From: Endomychus coccineus
Lineage: Eukaryota; Arthropoda; Insecta; Coleoptera; Endomychidae
Direction of reading: 5' to 3'
Assembly (NCBI GenBank): GCA_958510875.1
Contig: OY294068.1
Span: 198,920,315 to 198,984,314 of the forward strand
DNA: 64,000 nucleotides
Shown: piece by piece, positions 57,890-64,000 of the stretch
Layout: each line of letters begins with the position of its first letter
Numbering within the stretch: position 1 is the first letter of the stretch
Made by a program: the position numbers and the translations under genes
The notes under the pieces: generated by a model
What the model was told of the DNA's origin: nothing
The model's input: only the letters and a program-made list of their open reading frames with translations
Databases searched by the model: none

Positions 57890-58640
57890 ATCATTAAAGT
57901 TATGGTTTTCTATTATTATATGTACCACAAAGGTTAAATCCGATTTATTATCAACGTAACTACGACTTTAATCACATTATTGAAGGTCCTTCCTGTCTAA
58001 CCGATGTACATCATAGGGCAAGACTCACATGTCAGCTTGTAAGCTCTATCTATCATCTAAATTACTGAGAGAATTTGATATTTTAGTAGTTAATGGCCCC
58101 ATATATGTGATACTAACATAAGAATAGTTTTGTTTTGTTGTAGGAAACACTGATCGCTAACTTGTATCGTTTTTTATCTAGGATGAAAATTGTCTGCTAT
58201 TTTAAGTTGAAATTGATGGTTTGAAGTATTCTTAATTATCAGATTAGTATAGTATTGTTATTAATTTTCTTGATGTTTAAATTAAAAAAATCAATGGAGT
58301 TTTCATCCTCCATTTCAATTGTGAATTTAATATCTGGACGGATTGTATTTATGAATATTGTTTCGGAGACAATTCGTTGTTGTTAAAATGGTTTTTATAA
58401 TTTCTCAGATATCTTAACTGATGGGACTGTTACGAATGATATTGCAGGTCTCACGGGATTATTTTCCTTGTGAATTTTAATAAAAGAATATAATTTAGGG
58501 GTTGTGGATTCGTGAGATTTAAACGGTATATTTGTTTCTATTAAATGTTTAATTTCCACTAGTTTAAGAAATAAATCTGACTTAAGTTACGATAACACCG
58601 TAGCTTCTTCAAACAGATGCTACTAAGTAATATTTCATTT
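57890..58640 (-). pseudogene. Penelope-like element remnant, RT and GIY-YIG pieces
   Basis: Minus strand about 58550-58300 encodes PKLYSFIKIHKENNPVRPAI, the 'PKLYGLPKIHK...PLRPIVS' block of PLE reverse transcriptases, then DIKFTIEMEDENSIDFF. Minus strand near 58030-57900 encodes degraded CYIGQT-type GIY-YIG sequence. Stops occur throughout, and the middle of the RT is deleted. Confidence 0.65.
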
Positions 58641-58649
58641 TCGTACAAA

Positions 58650-59004
58650 CTTTTCCAAAATGTTATTGTATGTCTTAAATGTTATTTGAGCTGAATTTAC
58701 TTTTTATCTGTTAGTATCCAGTCCCCACATACGTTTTATCTGTCTAGTTCTGAGTTCTGGAGTTAGAGGGTGATCTATTTGTCCGAGTACTTAGTCCTCA
58801 TGAGGACCATTCTTTCGCCTCCTGAGTGGACAGCTCAAGTAATTTAGTGGCTCTTTAATGGGAACTTGTCCCGTTTAGGAATATTAAATTGATAAATAAA
58901 TACGTTTTCAGATTAGGCACTAAATAGTCTAGTGTTTTAGGGTATATTCGATTTTATGTTTAAACTTTGTTTTTTATTGCATATATTATAGAAACAAATC
59001 GTGA
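58650..59004. other. Unrecognised stretch
   Basis: No motif or repeat boundary seen between the PLE remnant and the tail repeat next to Syt1. Confidence 0.35.
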
Positions 59005-59090
59005 CTATAGTATCATCAGATGACACGCTAGTGTCGAAAATATAGACACGATATGTGATAAAAAACAAAGTAAAAGTGTTTTATTGTATT
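59005..59090 (+). repeat. PLE-like tail repeat, copy 2, beside Syt1
   Basis: Homologous to 55417-55515, but the hammerhead core is damaged (CAGATGA after loss of 3 nt). Helix II GACAC-GCTA-GTGTC is perfect. On the opposite strand it supplies AATAAA at 59085-59080, 58 nt beyond the Syt1 stop codon. Confidence 0.55.
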
Positions 59091-59142
59091 ATATCAAGTT
59101 CCTTCGTTATTACAGTAAATACCTACCTCATTAGGGAGCAGT

Positions 59143-59783
59143 TTAGTCTTTCTTTTCATCTTCAGGGTCCTTCAATGTGTGCCACTGCGCAATGGGCCTA
59201 CGGGGTGATGCCAACATATCTGACCAATGACGTAATTCCGTTCCACTTGCGTTGTATCCTAACACGACTTTACCGATGGGTTCAGATGTTCCAATTCTAT
59301 CATAGTCGACAACTGTCACAACCAAGTTCACTTTCTGGAAACGATTTACCGTTTAAAATTCACCTTAGACTCGATTTCGAAAGCTGATTTGTAAGTTGCA
59401 AAAAATATCGATCTACCCGATTCTGAATGCTGAATCAGGATCTATATAATATTTTCTCAATCAATATTACCTGTATTTGTTCGAATGGTACTTCAAAAGT
59501 AAAAGATTCATTATAATACGGGTTCAGGGTGCATTTTTTGATGCTCGTCTTCTTCTTCTTCAATCGTTTACCATTTTGCATCAGAGCAATTTTCACGTAA
59601 GGATCTGTATAAAAAAAACAATAGTGTTTACATCTACAATTGAGCACGAAATGGCGCGTACAAACCAGATAAACCGCCAACGTCCATCTTCTTCAAATTC
59701 TTAGCTTCCAGGATGACCACCGTAAGTTTTCCAGCTGTGGGTACATATCTCAAAGAGAAGCAAATATCTCCCAACTTGTTTTC
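59143..59783 (-). CDS. Syt1: Synaptotagmin 1, C2B domain, last three coding exons (5' partial)
   Basis: Exons 59783-59666, 59604-59471 and 59334-59143 on the minus strand, with introns of 61 and 136 bp, encode the whole C2B domain and C-terminus. The sequence runs from [20 protein letters not shown] through [19 protein letters not shown] to [17 protein letters not shown]. Calcium-ligand acidic residues are present ([21 protein letters not shown]), as is the KRLKKKKTS polybasic patch that binds acidic lipid and SNAREs. Synaptotagmin 1 is the calcium sensor of synaptic vesicle fusion; the vesicle membrane segment and C2A domain must lie beyond 64000, since no matching exon is seen up to the edge. 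The first donor is TCTG|GTTTGT. The last exon has [11 protein letters not shown], unlike the GRCILGCMGTG I recall for fly Syt1, so it may be one of two alternative terminal exons. Confidence 0.93.
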
Positions 59784-59789
59784 CTGTAA

Positions 59790-60240
59790 TTTTTCAGGAT
59801 AGAGTGTACAGATAGTAGCTTGAGGAAAAGCTTAATCACACCAGTCTTGTTTGCGATGCTTTCGTGAACGCTCTCTCTCTTCGATACAATGGGATTTGTT
59901 TTGATTCGGGTAGATTTTACATTGTTAGGTTATGAAAGGATTTGGAAATAAATTTATTCTTCGTATACGTATCAAGTTCTATCTACTAGTACTTATCTAC
60001 ATTAGTTCATTCGTTTTTATAGATTCTCTTAATGTCCTAACCAATCACTATATAAAGGGACACAGCACTGGCTATACGTTACTGAAGCAGTGTTTGCGGC
60101 CAACATCGTGAAGGGATACTGTGACTACAAAATATCGTGAGGGGAATTTTTAAACCTGTATTATTAATGATAATCCAAAAGGGTGAACACTTAATTTGGA
60201 TAGTTATGCTCATGTTTCCATTTTCAACAAGATACACTGT
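59790..60240. other. Syt1 intron sequence with a promoter-like stretch
   Basis: Lies 5' of the first visible Syt1 exon, so presumably intronic. CCAAT (60041) and TATATAAA (60049-60056) on the plus strand, then an AGCAGTG about 30 nt on, look promoter-like. No plus-strand gene follows; an LTR remnant is possible. Confidence 0.3.
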
Positions 60241-60249
60241 AGGATATGA

Positions 60250-60425
60250 TGGTTGTATGTGTTTGAGCCAGCAACAACGAAACTGAGAAACTTCAGCAAA
60301 TGGCGTTGGACAATTTTGATCAATAATTCAATTTTTAAATAAAAAAGGAAATTGGAGCGTAGCCAACTAACCAAATTAGAGCCATTAACTTCAAATACAT
60401 CAATACAATTCAAAAGTGTCACCTA
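60250..60425 (+). repeat. PLE fragment
   Basis: GAGAAACTTCAGCAAATGGCGTTGGACAA and ATTRGAGCCATTA.CTTCAAAT match 31985-32150 (plus) and the complements of 29570-29770 and 16490-16640. Confidence 0.55.
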
Positions 60426-60429
60426 TCGA

Positions 60430-62280
60430 CCTTCAGTAATTGATACATTCCATAATTTGTTCTCTGAATTGGCAAAACAACCAGTCTATAGATGTAAGAA
60501 TAAGCTAAACAACCTTTAGCAACACCTTTATCTTCTGGTGTAAGCCATTTCTATTTGTGGTCTCTCATATTGTGATAATCAAGTCCAGTTACGTCCTAAA
60601 TTTTACCGTTTATATATGAGATTTTGCTATAATTATGTTAGTTTATAAAGATATATAACATTCATTTGTGAAAGTAAATGATACATGAATTATGTAACTA
60701 AGACTCGTTGTACAGGTGCTTATAACATGGATAATCGAATTCTACATTGTTACGATTAAGGTGCAATTGTTATTTCCAATTAAAAATATTGATTTAGTTT
60801 CATATGAAGAATTCGAAGAATAAATTTATCACTAAACCTTAAATCACATTGAACAATATAAAAAAAACATGAAAAAACTTTACGAAATTCTGAGTGTATG
60901 ACTAAAACATTTATAATAATATTGTGAACAACACTTGAACAAGAATATAAAACAGATAGGGTACACAAAAGAGATTTTTGAAATTGGAACTGTCCCTCTA
61001 AAATGCATGCGCAATCAAAGAAAGTGTGGTCAAGCTTGACAGAAGTGTGGACCTCAGACGGTAGGGGATAAAGGGATTAGTTTCGAAGAAACAAATTACA
61101 ACCGGGAAGGATGGGGGACACAACACCTATAATCGGATAGACGAAATTCACAAACAGATAGCGGCTTGTGATTGCCTATAAGCGATTTAAAAATATTGAC
61201 ACTATTTCTACGGTTTCCAGGAGAGATAGATTGTCAGTTTTAGTGAGCTTAATTCTGTTTCTTTTTTAAATTTCTTTCAAACTTTATAATCTTCAAGGCC
61301 CTATTCGTGAATTATGTACAGACTTATCAGATCTGTCTATGAAGTATCCTCAAGGAGCATAAAACATTCAAAATGAATGTTCGTTCTCAGAAAGAAACGA
61401 ATCGTACTCGTTTAGTATCAATCAGAGTTCAATAGAATTATAACCATTTCGAAGGACTAACTCGAATGTCTTTTAACTTCGCAGTTTATTATGTTTTACT
61501 GGAGCAAGAATTATAAAATGAATAGAAATGTAGAGTATTGAACAGAAGAAGATATTAAATATTTTTTAGTTCCTTTAATCGGAAACGTTTATCTCGATTT
61601 AGTTACATGTATTTTGGAATATTATGTGGAAAATGTCAATATATTTAAATGTTTTAAAAACCCAAACATAAGATTGTATGTGAAAAATATATTGTCTAAA
61701 TGGTTGTCTGCTTTATTATTTCACTAAATATAAATTCTTCTATACACCCAGCTCAAACCAGCTTGTTGTTAACTAAAATTTTATCTAACACAGTACAGAA
61801 TTTTCTATCTAGAAATAATAAGATTGTAAAAGAAAATATGTTGTCTTTTAATTTATCTAAATAAAAAACGTCTATATTGATACTAGTGAAAATTGTTTGT
61901 TAAATGTTTGAAAAAGAAATACCTTAATTTAACATCAGGAACTCCATTAAAACAGTAAAATAACTTTACAAACAGCTAACAGAGTTTACTTTAAATTTAC
62001 TGTGCTCCATTAATCTAGCTAAGGTGCATTTTTCATGCTTGTTCTTTACACAGCAGACCTAATTAGTTTATAGTTAGATGAAGTTTCAAAAACAATACAA
62101 AGACTGAAACATCTACCGGATTTTCACCAGATGAAGTTGAAGTACAGGCACCTTCCAATTATGTCTAAAATACATTGACAGACCCACTGCTGTCGAAATA
62201 ATAGAAAACTAAATGCATTTGCACTCGCCATTATCCAATAATATCGTAACACATGTTGCTAAGACTCTCCAAACGTCATC
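60430..62280. other. AT-rich probable Syt1 intron, nothing recognised
   Basis: No synaptotagmin C2A, linker or membrane exon and no other motif were found on either strand. Confidence 0.4.
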
Positions 62281-62289
62281 ACGATCGTC

Positions 62290-62610
62290 ATCATTATAAG
62301 TGCCCTCGAGGCACTTAGGTCGCCAGATTGACCCATTGTGCCCCCCAAGACCAGTAGCCTATTCTAGTCAAGAAGTTGGTGGCCCACCAGAAACCCAGAA
62401 GCAATCGTACAAGGATCATTGGGACTTAGCAGTCCTCGTCCCTGGTCACCACAAGGCGGCCTAGGTCTTATAAAGGCTATGTGGATCCCGTGAAGGATCT
62501 GTGGCTGTAAGCCCATGTGCTACCAAAAGTTGTTTTGCAAGCACAAAAGGATGCAAAAGCCTTCCTCACTCGGTATTCGAGTATTTAGAGTCTAGGATTA
62601 GGTGAAACTT
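62290..62610 (+). repeat. Possible I-clade non-LTR 3' end
   Basis: GGCACTTAGGTCGCCAGATTGACCCATTGTGCC resembles I-clade 3' UTRs and the segment near 19330. The block is markedly richer in G and C than its flanks. No coding part is attached. Confidence 0.35.
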
Positions 62611-62619
62611 CATCGGCCC

Positions 62620-64000
62620 CTTTAAAATGCAAGGCTCTATCTAGAAAGGAACCTCCGGAACAATTTTTTAGGCCAAGCAGTACATTATTTATGCAAGATG
62701 TAGTTTTATGCTCCAAATTTTATTTCAATTATATTAATGATACCACAACTATCATTTCTTTTCATGAATGCTTTCTAACGAATTCAGATTCAGAGATTAC
62801 TTGTAAGTCAAAATGCACGATTTAAGTTTAAAGAAAAGTCAATTAACACTTTTAAACGGTTGAAAGCGTAATTTATGTTTTTATTTGAACTTAAATTGTG
62901 GTTCGATGGAAACATTTTTGTCTTCGTACTTATAGCATAATTGGAAGATACGTTTCCTTCAGAAACCAACATTGAAAAAACGTTTAAAAAAACAGTTACC
63001 AGCCAAATGCAAATGCCAACATAAGGGGTCATGCATATGCAGAAATTTAGGAACAAAGGTAAAAAGATGAGGGGCAATCAAAGAGAAAAATTTTAAAATA
63101 TGTTTGACTTCTACACATTTGTTTTATTCACAATATCACAAGGTCGATCCATTTCGAATAATGGATTATTCCGAAAAAAATTGATAGCGAATAAGAAGTA
63201 AATTTGAGCCACAGATCGACTCAAGATCTGGAACCAATTGATATGCGTTTTGTTGTGATTCTGTGAGTACAACATCATGTATTTTTCGATAATAAAGTAG
63301 ATATTTATGGTTTACAACTCAAATGCATGATCAATAGAATCAGTAGAATGTTTAAAAAGATTTGAAAACAACTTACCAATTTCAGAAAAAGAAAAATCCT
63401 TTGTACCGTTTATGTTATGTACGTTTTTGTTTTGGAAACAGTGTGTTTTTCTGAAGTTGGTAAATTAAACTGTAGATCTTAATTCTAAAATTGTAAAACT
63501 ACATGTGTCTGTTTAACAGAAACAAGCAAGTTGAATCGTAAGTAAAATGAGGAAATTCAACAAAATTGTGATCTTTCTAAATTGCTTTTTCCTGCATAAC
63601 TTTTATAAATAATGAACGGTAGAATCAATGACCATACAATGAAAATATCAGTTTTGACAATGTTTATTATCATTATAATCGCCAATAGTTGCTAAATTAA
63701 CCGCAACATAAGCTAGTGAACGGTAGTTTTAAACTTTTGGCGACATCTATGGATTTCATCCTGAACTATTGTCGTAGCGCCATCTACTAAACGCATTTTC
63801 AACGAATTATCAATGCTAATATAACGTTCGGGCCTAATTTATAGTGGTAAGTTGTTGATTGAATTTGGTGTAATTGAATTTTCCTAAACGGTCATTGATT
63901 CTGGTAAAAAGTGTGTCAGTAATGATGATTATATACTTACGTGAACAGTTTGTTTGTTTGGAAGCATCATGCATATACGCGTCGGCACAACCATAACAGA
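62620..64000. other. AT-rich stretch to window end, nothing recognised
   Basis: One 89-codon minus-strand frame (63077-62808) is hydrophobic but matches nothing I know. It is probably intronic to Syt1. Confidence 0.35.

Noticed and set aside
59055..59704. Plus-strand frames of 75-110 codons over Syt1 exons
   Set aside because: Antisense of synaptotagmin C2B coding exons.
1..64000. CRISPR arrays, bacterial operons, rRNA or tRNA genes
   Set aside because: Nothing with regular short repeats and spacers, ribosome sites or RNA-gene structure was seen; the content is animal nuclear DNA.

Overview
The window is nuclear DNA from an insect. The evidence is three recognisable animal genes with GT-AG introns, several only about 49-70 bp long: a TBP-related factor of the insect TRF1 type, the LYR protein ETFRF1, and the 3' end of synaptotagmin 1. 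The DNA is AT-rich and crowded with retroelement wreckage. The short introns and the abundance of Penelope-like elements (PLEs) would fit a beetle, but that is a guess.

Layout. 1-3,770: hairpin-rich AT DNA leading into a probable LTR. 4,400-5,330 and 6,540-7,780: two decayed non-LTR retrotransposons. 9,700-10,560: transposase and PLE scraps. 11,658-13,986: a complete but frameshifted Tc1/mariner-type transposon with about 600-bp terminal inverted repeats, abutting a PLE tail (13,989-14,380). 14,384-17,865: a two-exon host gene for a tyrosine-rich secreted protein, with a PLE in its intron. 18,800-25,700: non-LTR scraps, tandem repeats, a 200-bp fold-back and a MITE. 25,700-28,470: nothing recognised. 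28,780-33,420: I-clade and PLE remnants. 35,000-38,501: an LTR element with truncated or rearranged ends. 38,785-44,040: further PLE, transposase and non-LTR pieces. 45,157-46,210: a hAT element with a perfect 8-bp target duplication. 46,460-46,725: a large palindrome. 47,540-49,170: Trf on the minus strand. 50,143-50,440: ETFRF1 on the plus strand, divergent from Trf. 50,865-51,700: a 417-bp tandem duplication, followed by a MITE. 55,417-58,640: PLE copies. 59,143-59,783: last three coding exons of Syt1 on the minus strand, with the rest beyond the window. 60,000-64,000: mostly unrecognised AT-rich DNA.

The most notable pattern is a dispersed set of hammerhead-ribozyme-like motifs, in at least five helix II classes (A-E), within or beside PLE fragments. 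The copies at 14,036, 20,903, 49,618 and 55,417 retain the core order plus a complementary helix I. PLE hammerheads are known as a class; so many distinct families side by side, two of them head to head in a fold-back, deserves a closer look. The host genes do not form a pathway: Trf is a transcription factor, ETFRF1 a mitochondrial regulator and Syt1 a synaptic calcium sensor.
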